Source: Paenibacillus xylaniclasticus (GTDB taxonomy: Bacteria; Bacillota; Bacilli; Paenibacillales; Paenibacillaceae). From it: a DNA stretch of 64,000 nucleotides. A model generated the notes under the pieces. It was not told where the DNA came from and made no database searches. It worked only from the letters and a program-made list of their open reading frames with translations. Each line of letters begins with the position of its first letter. Within the stretch, counting starts at the first letter, position 1. A program made the translations under genes and the position numbers. Shown piece by piece: positions 26,558-36,197 of the stretch. The stretch lies in contig NZ_BIML01000005.1 of the NCBI RefSeq assembly GCF_004001065.1, positions 62,001-126,000 on the forward strand. The letters run 5' to 3'.

Positions 26558-29500
26558 CTAGTTCAGCTTCGGAAGCTTCTTCAGATCGGCCATCATCTTA
26601 CCTACAATAATCGCCGCATCCGAACGAAGAAGATTGGATCTCGGCTCGAATACGTAGCCCTTCTTCGGATCCTTAGTATCAACCGGCGAACCTTTAATAT
26701 AACCTTTCTTCGCGATAGCAGCTACAGATGCTTTCGCATAGTAGTTAATGTTGCCATGGTCTTTGAACTGCTTTTCCAAATCCGCTGCTATTTTGTCCGG
26801 ATCGGTAGCAAGCTTCAATTCTAGAGCCCGCGCCAAGATTACAGCCGCTTCCTCGCGAGTGATGTTACCGCTTGGATCAAAGGTTCGTGGCTGAGTGCCG
26901 CGAATAATCCCTTCCCTCGCTGCCGTCTCAATGTAACGGTAATCCCAGATCGCATCTGGATTCACAATCTGCGGCACATCGTCGAAGGACGGGTTGCCCA
27001 GCTCATAGTTCAGCGGAATATCAAGAGCCTTAACGATCATGCGAGCGAACTCGCCGCGCGTCGTATACATATCGGCACCGAAATCTTCATATCCAATGGA
27101 GTTCGAAATCCCCTTGGAGTAGATAGATTCCATGTAGTTACGTGCATATGGATGACCCGTTATGTCGCTGAAGGAATAGACCATCTTCGCTGCGACATAG
27201 TAACCAAACTTGGTGAATGGAACCGTGATCGTATTCTTCTTCGTATCTACGACGCCACCTAAGTTCTCCCAATATTTATTCTGATTGTCATAACGATATA
27301 CGGTAATCAGCGTACCAACCGCGTCCTTCATGTTCGGATCGAAGGACAATGTCAATTTGCCCGATTTCGATGCAACGAGCTCACGGTCCGAAGCACGATC
27401 ATTATAGGACGGAATGCCGCTATTAGGGAACTGATATGGCTCCGCGCCGTATGTCAACGGATCGTACAAAGATTTGGTCGTCGTATCGTCAGCCAGACCT
27501 GCATCAATCCAGTATACCGGACTAGCCTTCATGAATCGAGACGGGAATGAGAATTTAAATTGTTCCCCATACGACGTTATGATCTTATCAAAATCAGCTG
27601 GCCAACCGTCAAATTCATGTCGGTCGACAACTCCATCCTCAGAGTTTGCAATCGAATATAGCAGCGTGTGGTTCGTAAAGACTTGGTTCTTGAATTCTGC
27701 CGGCACGTTATAATCACTCCGGACCAGCGTCGTTCCTTTCGGGAACGTAAGCGTAAGTGCACCGTCAAATACTTTCTGCGAATTCGACATTTGCTTCATA
27801 TACTGCGCACCTGGAATATTCGTCGGTGCATAAGTAATATCGAAGCTGCCCGATGTCTTATCGTTTGCGCTAGTAATTGTAAATTTAATCGTATTCTTGC
27901 CGACCTTCAAATCGGTGATTATTGCACGGTATGCATTATAATAATCGATTGTGCCATCATAGTCGGCATCGAACTGTGACTTCACCGCTTCGGTCTTATT
28001 GATGACGACGGATTCTGCCCCTTTCGCATCGATGACAACTTCGACGAAGTTCTGATTCACAATGCTTTTAGCAGGCAGAATAGGGCGTACAATGTCGTAT
28101 GGCAATGCCGTAGGATCAACCTCGAGCCGGTAGCTTGCCTTTGGACCATAAATCCCACTGTTGTACACATAGAAGTTATAGACGCTCGAGCTTCCATCGC
28201 TGTTCAGCTCCTGCTCCTTCAAAATGAAGGAGAACGTCTGCTCCTTAACATCATAACGAACCACCAACAGGCCAGAAATTCCTTTATTATCCGGATCATA
28301 AATCATGCTTGCGCTCGGATCGTCGCTGTTCACGACAACGAAAGGCTGCGACAAGTTCCATTCATACTCTTTGGACGTAGAGCTTGAAATTTTCAAAATA
28401 TAATCGCTTGGCGTTGCAGGCATGTTTGCCTTAATATCGGCTTCCGTCATACTTTGACCCAAATCAATGAAGTCGAATGTGCCATGAATGTTCATCTTCG
28501 ACTTCGAGGTTGTATAAATCGAGCCGGAGAGCGGAAAGTTCGGATCGTTCGGTGTCGGAACAATTTCCGAGTCACTGACCGTTGGCACATAAGTGAATGG
28601 GAATACGCCGGATGAGCCTTCTACCGGAATGACCGGCAAGTTCGTCGGAATCAAGTTCAGCTTAACCGTACGCTCGTAGAACGTCGAAGTGCCTTGGAAT
28701 ACGAAACGAATCTTGTTCTCGCCGCTGAACATGACTGCAAATACATCATTGATATTTACACTAGAATCAAGCGTAAACTTCGTATCGTGAGCATCTGCAG
28801 CGTTTTTCTGCACCAGCGGGAATGCGACGTTGTTCACATAGAAATAGATAGATTGCGCACCATTAGCATCAGGCTTATATCGGATTTCATCCGTATTATT
28901 GACGTTCTGAATTTCGCCCGCGAACATATCCAGCGTAACATTAATCAAATCATAAGCTACGTTGCTGGATGTTGTGTCATATTTATATTGCATCGTATCA
29001 TACAGCTTCGTATAACTTACATATGGTCCGAACAGCATCGTTACCGTAACTTTATGTGTAACCGATGTGCCGCTGGTGCTGCTCTTCACGCTAAATTGAA
29101 TTGTCTGCTTACCCTCGAACGGAAGCTTGCTTACCTCTAGAATGATTCTTCTGTAGCTGCCGGTCTTGCCGTTAATCGTGAGAACTTCATCACTTTGATT
29201 CAGCACTGTCGTTGTATAGCCAGTCGTGGCTGATTTTCCTGCTGAATTCGTAATTTGATCAATATATAGACCGCTACCGCCTAGCCCTCCGCTTGTATCC
29301 ATATTCGAATAATTACCTATGATTACCTCAACGCCAATCGGCATACCGTACAAGCTCTTGCCTTCCAGTTCATCGCCTGTCAACCCTAGATAATTGCCCG
29401 GCTCATAACCTGGCAGATAATTCACTTGCTCAATGTATGGCGTTGACGAGTCGACCAGCGTGAAATTGAGCGCATTGGTACCTTCTACTGTAGGCGTCGT

Positions 29501-30655
29501 GCCATTCGCAATGTTAACCTCGTTATTAGCCTGCATGCGGACGTTATAACGCTGGTTATATAACAACTGCGATCCATCGAGGTTAAATGTTAAATCGTAG
29601 ACAAAGAATGCGTCCTTCACATCATATGGCTGTACGGCAGCAGAAGTGATGGTAGTATTATCGAAAGTTAGCACCGGCGTAGCACTGCCCTGCGCAAAAA
29701 TTTCGCCCTTCAACGATTGGAGCGCAAGGGTCGGATTAGGGTGCGGAGCATCAGCTATCTCTGAGCCGACTTTGCCGTAGAAGTTCGGTACGATGACTCG
29801 TCCCGTTACAGTTAGGGTGCCGTTCTTATCCGTAACCAAGCTTGGACTATACTCCAGCGAGACCTTATTACTCGATGCGTCGGTTAACGACATATCATAG
29901 AAAGTTACGGAACCATTATAGAAAGCAACCTCCCTAGTCGTCTCTATCTTCTGGGTACCGTTGCCGACTGTAATCTTAATTAAGTTTTTACCTTTCTGAA
30001 CCGTAACCGGCGATGCGATAAACGAATAATTGTTCGTGCTGTTCACACTGAACGTGCGGCTTTTACCATTCACTTCAACCGTTACGCTCTGAGCATTCGG
30101 AGCTTTACCGGAGATCGAAATGTCAGTTTGGCTTTTTCCTTTCGTTGCGGTCGAATGTACAACCGTCGTGGTCGACTCGTTCAACGGAAAGCTGTTGCCG
30201 TACAAGGATGCTTCAAGGTCATAAAGAGTTGGACCGTCATGATAATCGATATAAATGGAGTTCTCGACGATCCCTCCGCCCTTAACCCCTTGGAACTTAA
30301 TCTCGTTGAGTCCAGAGAACAATTGAACATTGAACACTTGTATCGTATTGCCGTTAATATAGATGTTGCTCGTCAAATTTTCCCGCTTACTATTATTCTC
30401 ATTCTGCTTTGGATCATTCGGGTCCGTGATCTGTAATACGCTGTAAGAGACCGTTGAAGGATCAACACCATTCAGCGTACCTGTAATGGTCACCATTCCG
30501 TTCGACGTCACCCGAGCGTTTTCCGGTTTATCAAATTCGCTAGGGAACGAGAAGTTGCCGGATGTCGCGGCTGTCACCTGCTCGCTTCCGGCAAATTGCA
30601 ACAGGCCGATCAGGAGTGACAGGACAACGAACCAAATACCACATTTCTTAGCCAC
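26558..30655 (-). CDS. Very large surface protein with C-terminal SLH domains
   Basis: 1365 residues with a signal peptide (FVVLSLLIGLLQFAGSEQVTA). Residues about 30-1150 are mostly beta-rich repeats with Ig-like features (SVTVEVNGKSRTFSVNS; VVINKTEAV; KNTIKFTIT). Near residue 1120 come LTLSFDPNMKDAVGTLITVYRY and ITVPFTKFGYYVAAK, then three SLH domains from about 1165: FSDITGHPYARNYMESIYSK with TTRGEFARMIVKAL, then FDPSGNITREEAAVILARAL, then VFEPRSNLLRSDAAIIVGKM. It lies directly upstream of the S-layer gene, separated by a strong terminator. It is a probable accessory S-layer, adhesin or wall-remodelling protein; no catalytic motif was recognised. Confidence 0.9.
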   Translation of the reverse strand: MAKKCGIWFVVLSLLIGLLQFAGSEQVTAATSGNFSFPSEFDKPENARVTSNGMVTITGTLNGVDPSTVSYSVLQITDPNDPKQNENNSKRENLTSNIYINGNTIQVFNVQLFSGLNEIKFQGVKGGGIVENSIYIDYHDGPTLYDLEASLYGNSFPLNESTTTVVHSTATKGKSQTDISISGKAPNAQSVTVEVNGKSRTFSVNSTNNYSFIASPVTVQKGKNLIKITVGNGTQKIETTREVAFYNGSVTFYDMSLTDASSNKVSLEYSPSLVTDKNGTLTVTGRVIVPNFYGKVGSEIADAPHPNPTLALQSLKGEIFAQGSATPVLTFDNTTITSAAVQPYDVKDAFFVYDLTFNLDGSQLLYNQRYNVRMQANNEVNIANGTTPTVEGTNALNFTLVDSSTPYIEQVNYLPGYEPGNYLGLTGDELEGKSLYGMPIGVEVIIGNYSNMDTSGGLGGSGLYIDQITNSAGKSATTGYTTTVLNQSDEVLTINGKTGSYRRIILEVSKLPFEGKQTIQFSVKSSTSGTSVTHKVTVTMLFGPYVSYTKLYDTMQYKYDTTSSNVAYDLINVTLDMFAGEIQNVNNTDEIRYKPDANGAQSIYFYVNNVAFPLVQKNAADAHDTKFTLDSSVNINDVFAVMFSGENKIRFVFQGTSTFYERTVKLNLIPTNLPVIPVEGSSGVFPFTYVPTVSDSEIVPTPNDPNFPLSGSIYTTSKSKMNIHGTFDFIDLGQSMTEADIKANMPATPSDYILKISSSTSKEYEWNLSQPFVVVNSDDPSASMIYDPDNKGISGLLVVRYDVKEQTFSFILKEQELNSDGSSSVYNFYVYNSGIYGPKASYRLEVDPTALPYDIVRPILPAKSIVNQNFVEVVIDAKGAESVVINKTEAVKSQFDADYDGTIDYYNAYRAIITDLKVGKNTIKFTITSANDKTSGSFDITYAPTNIPGAQYMKQMSNSQKVFDGALTLTFPKGTTLVRSDYNVPAEFKNQVFTNHTLLYSIANSEDGVVDRHEFDGWPADFDKIITSYGEQFKFSFPSRFMKASPVYWIDAGLADDTTTKSLYDPLTYGAEPYQFPNSGIPSYNDRASDRELVASKSGKLTLSFDPNMKDAVGTLITVYRYDNQNKYWENLGGVVDTKKNTITVPFTKFGYYVAAKMVYSFSDITGHPYARNYMESIYSKGISNSIGYEDFGADMYTTRGEFARMIVKALDIPLNYELGNPSFDDVPQIVNPDAIWDYRYIETAAREGIIRGTQPRTFDPSGNITREEAAVILARALELKLATDPDKIAADLEKQFKDHGNINYYAKASVAAIAKKGYIKGSPVDTKDPKKGYVFEPRSNLLRSDAAIIVGKMMADLKKLPKLN

Positions 30656-30799
30656 AATAAGCCTCCTCCAATAACCTTAAGTCTCGAATAATTCATGTAC
30701 CTTAGTTATCGGAGACAAGAACGTAAAAGTTTAGTCCGTTCCACTAATTCATCCTTACCGCAAATCATTCCAGATCCAGCAGCCATCCGACCAGCATAT

Positions 30800-30830
30800 A
30801 AAAAACTCCGGTTCCAATAGGAAGCCGGAG
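30800..30830 (-). terminator. Intrinsic terminator of tagO-like gene
   Basis: A 10-bp stem with one bulged base (30806-30815 / 30820-30830) is followed on the minus strand by six T residues (30800-30805). It ends the csaB-tagA-tagO transcript. Confidence 0.85.
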
Positions 30831-30865
30831 CTTGAATATCATGAAATATATGAATAAGAGCTGGA

Positions 30866-32008
30866 TTATTTCGAACGTGTTTCCGGATGCGCCTTAAGTC
30901 GGTTGCGCAGCAGTAAGTCTAATATAGGCCGCTTTGTCTTGTCGACGATTCCGATAAGCTCAGCGCCGATCTGTAAGAAGAACATCAGCACACATATAAC
31001 AGCGAAGGTTACCCAATTCGCCGCATGTGAGCTCGTAAGCGTCGATTGTACAATTGCGCAGCCTCCGAAGAAAGCAGCAATCGCCCAAATAATTAATACC
31101 GTACGGCGGTGGCTGAAGCCAAGCTCCTGCAAGCAGTGATGCAGATGGCCCTTGTCAGGCGCGAAGATCGGCTTCTTGTTGCGCCAGCGGCGTACAATCG
31201 CGAAGAACGTATCGGACAGCGGAACGCCAATGATGAGCAGCGGCGTGACGAACGATACGATCGCCACCTGCTTGAACCCGAGCATCGACAGCGTAGCAAG
31301 ACAGAAGCCTAGGAACAAGGCGCCCGAGTCTCCCATAAAGATCTTCGCCGGATGAAAATTATAATGAAGGAATCCGATAATACCGCCGAGCAAAATCGTG
31401 CTTAACAATATAACCGGCACGAAGCCCATAATCGCAGCCATTACGAGAATCGTCGCAATCGCGATCCCCGATACGCCGGCAGCCAAGCCGTCCAGCCCGT
31501 CAATCAGATTAATCGCATTCGTTACGCCTACGATCCACAAGATGGTGAGCGGAATACTCAACCACGAAGCAATAGGCTGCATCGCTTCGCCGAACGGAAT
31601 GTTCAGCAGATCAATCTTAACGCCGAAGCCGAATACGACAACACAGGCTGCGATGATCTGTCCGAGCAGCTTCACTTTGGCCGACAGCTCAAACCGATCA
31701 TCCAGAGCACCGACGATTACAATAATTGTGCCACCGACTAGGATGGCGCGAATCATATTGTAATCGTAGCTGCGAAGCGTCCCTTCCGGAATGAACGGAA
31801 GCGCAATAAGAACAGCACCTACGAATGCGACATATATAGCAAGCCCGCCTAGACGCGGCATAATGCGTGTATGCACTTTTCGATAATTTGGTTTGTCAAT
31901 TGCACCGACTGCGAACGCGAGCCGCTTCACAAGCGGCGTCATAACAAGCGCCAATCCTAATGCAATTACGAATGAAATGCCATAGAGAATACCCACAGGC
32001 GCATCCAA
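30866..32008 (-). CDS. tagO: Undecaprenyl-phosphate GlcNAc-1-phosphate transferase (TagO/WecA family)
   Basis: A 380-residue polytopic membrane protein (about ten segments). It carries the family motifs: KPNYRKVHTRIMPRLGG near residue 40, the Mg-binding NAINLIDGLDGLAAG near residue 165, FMGDSGALFLGF near 225 and the basic loop FAPDKGHLHHCLQELGFSHR near 290. The enzyme loads GlcNAc-1-P on undecaprenyl phosphate, the first step of teichoic-acid or secondary wall polymer synthesis. It lies downstream of tagA and csaB, so here it probably starts the pyruvylated polymer to which SLH proteins bind. AGAGGAG precedes the ATG. Confidence 0.93.
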   Translation of the reverse strand: MDAPVGILYGISFVIALGLALVMTPLVKRLAFAVGAIDKPNYRKVHTRIMPRLGGLAIYVAFVGAVLIALPFIPEGTLRSYDYNMIRAILVGGTIIVIVGALDDRFELSAKVKLLGQIIAACVVVFGFGVKIDLLNIPFGEAMQPIASWLSIPLTILWIVGVTNAINLIDGLDGLAAGVSGIAIATILVMAAIMGFVPVILLSTILLGGIIGFLHYNFHPAKIFMGDSGALFLGFCLATLSMLGFKQVAIVSFVTPLLIIGVPLSDTFFAIVRRWRNKKPIFAPDKGHLHHCLQELGFSHRRTVLIIWAIAAFFGGCAIVQSTLTSSHAANWVTFAVICVLMFFLQIGAELIGIVDKTKRPILDLLLRNRLKAHPETRSK

Positions 32009-32100
32009 CTCCTCTTATTTTCTACCGGAATGATTATACTCCGAGCCGAAAATAATCGCTATCCTCGATTTCCGCCGATTTAGCCGATTTTCAGCAGTTT

Positions 32101-32901
32101 TCATGAGTGGGGACTAGCTTTCGTCACCTTTTCTTTCTCGCGAATCACTTTGATGACGAATTTCGGCAAAACAAGCATCCGCTTATAGCGCGAGGGCTCC
32201 TGCAGAAGACGATAGAACCATTCGAGCCGCAGCTTCTGGAACAGCTTAGGTGCCCGTTTCAGCTTACCCGCAATGATGTCGAAGCTGCCCCCGACTCCCA
32301 TTACAAGCGGAACGTTCAGTTCATGCTTATAGCGGGCAATCCACGGCTCCTGCGTCGTTGCCGAGCGTGCGACGAACAGTATATCAGGCTTGGCCTCACG
32401 AATTGCGGCGACCACCTCCGCATCCTGCTCCGGACCGAAATAGCCGTTGCGAACGCCGACAATTCGCGTTCGAGGAAACTTCAAGCGCAAGTTATCCGCT
32501 GCTGTATCAATCGTCTGCTGGTCCGTACCAAGCAGATAGACGCTCCAGCCTTTCGTCTGACCGACGTCCATCAGCCGATGCAGCAAGTCGAAGCCTGGCA
32601 CCCGTTCCGCGACGGGCTCACCTACATACCCTGCGGCCCAGACGACACCCGTTCCGTCCGGAATAATAAGTTCCGCCGTTCGCATCATCGCGTGATAGCC
32701 AGGGTCCTCTACAGCTGTCATGACCATAATTGGATTCGCGGTAATGACGTGCGTAACAGAACGTTGCTCGATCGCATCTGTTAGATAGGCGACCGTGTCG
32801 TTCATATTTAATTTACTAAACGGCAGCCCGTAAATCGAAACAGTAGGAACCTGTTTCACACTTTCGGACGCAGCCTTATTCTTCGATATTGATGTCGTCA
32901 T
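32101..32901 (-). CDS. tagA: WecG/TagA/CpsF family glycosyltransferase
   Basis: About 266 residues from the ATG at 32901, with AAGGTGA about 8 nt upstream; the GTG at 32913 overlaps that ribosome site. Family motifs seen are HVITANPIMVMTA (with the conserved Asn-Pro region), IIPDGTGVVWAAGYVGEP (catalytic Asp), RVPGFDLLHRLMD, VYLLGTDQQTI, PDILFVARSATTQEPWIARY and the C-terminal KLRLEWFYRLLQEPSR. TagA adds ManNAc to GlcNAc-PP-undecaprenol, making the linkage unit. It sits between csaB and tagO. Confidence 0.92.
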   Translation of the reverse strand: MTTSISKNKAASESVKQVPTVSIYGLPFSKLNMNDTVAYLTDAIEQRSVTHVITANPIMVMTAVEDPGYHAMMRTAELIIPDGTGVVWAAGYVGEPVAERVPGFDLLHRLMDVGQTKGWSVYLLGTDQQTIDTAADNLRLKFPRTRIVGVRNGYFGPEQDAEVVAAIREAKPDILFVARSATTQEPWIARYKHELNVPLVMGVGGSFDIIAGKLKRAPKLFQKLRLEWFYRLLQEPSRYKRMLVLPKFVIKVIREKEKVTKASPHS

Positions 32902-32924
32902 GCGAATGTTCACCTTCTTGTCGT

Positions 32925-34058
32925 TTAACGAAGCAGCGCGGCGATTTGCTGCGCCGGATGCTGCGATTCACGCTTTAGCTTATCGATTGCATCCCGGTGC
33001 TTAGTACGCCAGTCTTCCGGATCATCCAGCAGCGCCTCCGCCTGATCTGCGAATAGCTTCGGATTCAATTGCTCGGTTGTACCGATTGCTGTAAGCCCAA
33101 GCCGATTTAGAAATGCATCAATCTTAGGGTCATAAGACAGCCCCAGCATCGGTACACGCTGATTCGCTGAATAAATCAAGGCGTGCAAGCGCATGCCGAA
33201 CAGCATATCGCACCGACTAACCTCCAGCAGCATTTGCTGCGGATCGTCGCCCGGCGATGCCAGCTCGATTCGGCTTTCGCCCGTTCCAAGCTCCTCAAGC
33301 CTCTTCATAACGATGGATGAAGCTTCATGATCATCCGGCGTATGGAACGGCAAGAAGCGCAGACACACCGCTCGTCTCCTTGCCAGTTCGGCAAGTGCAG
33401 ACGCATAACGCTCTAGGTCGGCACCGTCCTTGCGCCAGTGGCGCAGCGATACACCGACAACAGGCAGCCCAGCTCCACCCGCAACGGGAGCAGGCGCATC
33501 CGGCAACGGCAAGCCCATCACCGGATCCGGCACTACCTCGATCCGCTCACGGGGCAAGCCCATCGAGGCAAGCAATGCTGCGGAGGTCTCATCCCGCACC
33601 GATACGTACCGGCTCCGCTTCATGACGCTGCGAATCGGCGCGAACAGCCAACGGCGATGAATCGGTCCAATGCCTTGAGCATAAATAAACGTTGGCTTGC
33701 CCAGCAGCTGAGCCAGCTTGAGCACTCCCGTATAGTACGGAACGGACTTCCAGCCCGTCGCGTCCTGCAGCAGGCTTCCTCCGCCGCTAATAAGGCCATC
33801 ACATCGCCGAATTTCGCTCAGCAGCACCGACGGGCTCATCCGCGGTACCGCCTCGCAGCCGTACATCTTCGTCGTCCATGCCGGGTCGCCAGATAAGACG
33901 ACAGGATGAATAGTAACGCCCTGCGCTTCGCCTGCTTCACGAAGTGCGATTAAGATTGATTTGAGCACTGCTTCGTCGCCACTGTTGCGGAAGCCGTAAT
34001 AACCGGAGACGATTATTCGGCGGACGGAATGATTTTGGCGCGAGCCCAACGATGCCAT
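32925..34058 (-). CDS. csaB: Polysaccharide pyruvyl transferase CsaB
   Basis: About 377 residues from the ATG at 34058, which has GGAG 7 nt upstream; this start overlaps the DUF5693 gene by 46 bp. Motifs: IIVSGYYGFRNSGDEAVLKS near the N-terminus, LISGGGSLLQDATG, IYAQGIGPIHRRWLF, VSLRHWRKDG and MRLHALIYSANQRVPMLGLSYD. CsaB adds ketal-linked pyruvate to the secondary cell wall polymer, which is the modification that SLH domains recognise. The presence of at least four SLH proteins in this window fits this well. Confidence 0.95.
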   Translation of the reverse strand: MASLGSRQNHSVRRIIVSGYYGFRNSGDEAVLKSILIALREAGEAQGVTIHPVVLSGDPAWTTKMYGCEAVPRMSPSVLLSEIRRCDGLISGGGSLLQDATGWKSVPYYTGVLKLAQLLGKPTFIYAQGIGPIHRRWLFAPIRSVMKRSRYVSVRDETSAALLASMGLPRERIEVVPDPVMGLPLPDAPAPVAGGAGLPVVGVSLRHWRKDGADLERYASALAELARRRAVCLRFLPFHTPDDHEASSIVMKRLEELGTGESRIELASPGDDPQQMLLEVSRCDMLFGMRLHALIYSANQRVPMLGLSYDPKIDAFLNRLGLTAIGTTEQLNPKLFADQAEALLDDPEDWRTKHRDAIDKLKRESQHPAQQIAALLR

Positions 34059-36184
34059 ACTACCTCTCCGATCTGCCATACAGCAATGAATACACAGCCG
34101 AATACTAATCCAATTCCGAGACCAAGCAGGTCGCGAATCGTCGAAATATACAGCGGCGTATGAATATGTGCGAACGTGTCAACCATCGACAGCTGTCCCA
34201 TAACACCTACAATAACTAATACCCACGCCGCCCGGTAACGAAGCGACAGGAACAATCCGAGCAGCAGCAGCGGATGAGCGATCGCGAACTCCTTGAAGCG
34301 CGGTCTAACGCCAATTGTCGTCTCCAGTACGTTACGAATCACCATCTCGAGCGAAGACGCCTGACCTTCATTGCCCGTCCGTGACAAATAGTACATGCCT
34401 ACAAAACCAAGCACTCCAGCGGCGACGACCATCAGAATGTTAATCCGAATCGACAGAAGCCGGCGCAGGCTCACCCATACGGAAGATCCCATATAGAGGA
34501 ACAGATACACCGCGACGAGGAAAATTGGCGCAAGGTGCAGCAGGCTGACACCGCGGAACTGTTGAATGTAGAGTGTATACGTAATGTTGTTCAGAAGTCC
34601 AATGACAAGCGGTATAGCAAGCACCGAAATTAACGACGTTACAATGAACAGGACGATGGCGCTGCTGAACCGACTTCTAGCAGGCAACCCTTCGAAAACC
34701 CACTTCACACGGCTCGTGCTGAAAATATCGCTGAGCATAGCGCCCCAGCCTGGTACATTGTTGTCAGCGCCAGCTGCCGCATGCGTACGATTATTGTTCA
34801 CCGTCCAATCCGAGCCGCTGACAAGTCGGCGGCTTCCTTCTGTCCGTCTGCGAATTACATGCAGCACCCAAATCACCGCAAGCGTTGGTGCGCTTATCGC
34901 TGCGCCAAGCGCCAGACCTTGTTCAAGGGTCGGCATCGACACGACATATAAGCCGGCGCTGCCAATCAAACCGAGTACAAACGCCGGTATCGTAAGCCAG
35001 CTTGCGAATGCGCCAATAAGCAGCGCAATCATGCTGATGGCTCCCAGGCCGACAATTGCTTTGGCTGCCTTCGTCCAACCCGGCTTGTCTACCTCGAACG
35101 GCTGAGCCGGTCCTGGATGGAAGCCCCATTCCTCCAGCTTCGCAATGGTGCCGTCTGGTCCTTCAAGCGCCTCCGCAAGCTTATCCAGCGGATGAACAAC
35201 GCCGCCTTTGTCCAGACTGCGGCTTGCTCCGACGTTCAGATAGAACATCCGAATGCTGCGATCCTTAGCCGCGAGCAGGAACCGGTCTCTGAGCTTCTCC
35301 GGTGAAATTGTCGCCGCAAGACTGTCAGCAATCGAATGGAGACGCACGACGTTGTAATCTGTCAAATAAGCCAGTGTACTGAATCCAAGCTGCGGAGCCT
35401 TTAAGCCTTCAATCGCGGCAATTCCTACTCCTTCTTCCTTCAATATATCTGCGAACGAGATGAGACTGTTCATATCCGCATGGTCGTTATAACCTTTGAC
35501 AGCTTCACCGTCAAAAAGAATGCGGTCGACACCATACTTCTCTTTCAACTGCTTAATGAGCGCATGTGTCTCTTCTTCGTTATACGGACGAATCCGATCT
35601 GACAAACGCGGTAATATGCGGAAGCCCGCTTGATGAATCTGTTCCAGCGCAATCGGATCAGGATTCATGGAGATTAAAGTTGCGGTCTCAATCGGAGCAC
35701 TCAGCTTAAGACCCGGCCGACCGTTCAACGACCAAGGCTCAACCGCAATGCCGACGCGTTCGAACGCACTATTAATTAGCGGACTGAGCTGCCGTTCCTC
35801 CTCGGGGCCGGCGAATAATACGAACGTTTCGTTACGGCCCGGCACCGGCGTGCTGCCTTCAAGCAGCGACAGCTGCGAATTATTATACACATTCAGACGT
35901 TTGGCCATTACGAGCTCGTCCAGCGTCGTTTCGAAGATGGCCATCGTCGTCACGCCAGCCTCCTTCAATCGCGTAAGCTGCTGCTCGACGAACCCTTTAG
36001 GATCATATTGATAAGATGCGACCAGCTCGATATCCTTGAAATCCATTACATATTCAACTTGCTTGGATGATTGTTCCATCTGCCACCGCAAAGTGCCCAG
36101 CGGTATTGCGGCAATAACGCCAATGAGCGCGAGCGCCCACAATACGACTTTCAGCTTGCGGTTCCATAACTGCCATTGAAGCAC
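34013..36184 (-). CDS. DUF5693 family membrane protein
   Basis: About 723 residues. I start it at the GTG at 36184, with AAGGAG 9 nt upstream; a GTG at 36217 opens the frame but lacks a ribosome site. A single N-terminal membrane segment (VVLWALALIGVIAAIPLGTL) is followed by an outside domain of about 350 residues (KEAGVTTMAIFETTLDELV; DRILFDGEAVKGY) and then nine or more membrane segments. The family is regularly found next to csaB in Paenibacillaceae, as I recall. The extracellular domain has a TIM-barrel-like ring of strand/helix units. Function unknown; a role in polymer export or modification is inferred from context. It overlaps csaB. Confidence 0.8.
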   Translation of the reverse strand: MLQWQLWNRKLKVVLWALALIGVIAAIPLGTLRWQMEQSSKQVEYVMDFKDIELVASYQYDPKGFVEQQLTRLKEAGVTTMAIFETTLDELVMAKRLNVYNNSQLSLLEGSTPVPGRNETFVLFAGPEEERQLSPLINSAFERVGIAVEPWSLNGRPGLKLSAPIETATLISMNPDPIALEQIHQAGFRILPRLSDRIRPYNEEETHALIKQLKEKYGVDRILFDGEAVKGYNDHADMNSLISFADILKEEGVGIAAIEGLKAPQLGFSTLAYLTDYNVVRLHSIADSLAATISPEKLRDRFLLAAKDRSIRMFYLNVGASRSLDKGGVVHPLDKLAEALEGPDGTIAKLEEWGFHPGPAQPFEVDKPGWTKAAKAIVGLGAISMIALLIGAFASWLTIPAFVLGLIGSAGLYVVSMPTLEQGLALGAAISAPTLAVIWVLHVIRRRTEGSRRLVSGSDWTVNNNRTHAAAGADNNVPGWGAMLSDIFSTSRVKWVFEGLPARSRFSSAIVLFIVTSLISVLAIPLVIGLLNNITYTLYIQQFRGVSLLHLAPIFLVAVYLFLYMGSSVWVSLRRLLSIRINILMVVAAGVLGFVGMYYLSRTGNEGQASSLEMVIRNVLETTIGVRPRFKEFAIAHPLLLLGLFLSLRYRAAWVLVIVGVMGQLSMVDTFAHIHTPLYISTIRDLLGLGIGLVFGCVFIAVWQIGEVVWHRWARAKIIPSAE

Positions 36185-36197
36185 GGATGTCCTCTCC

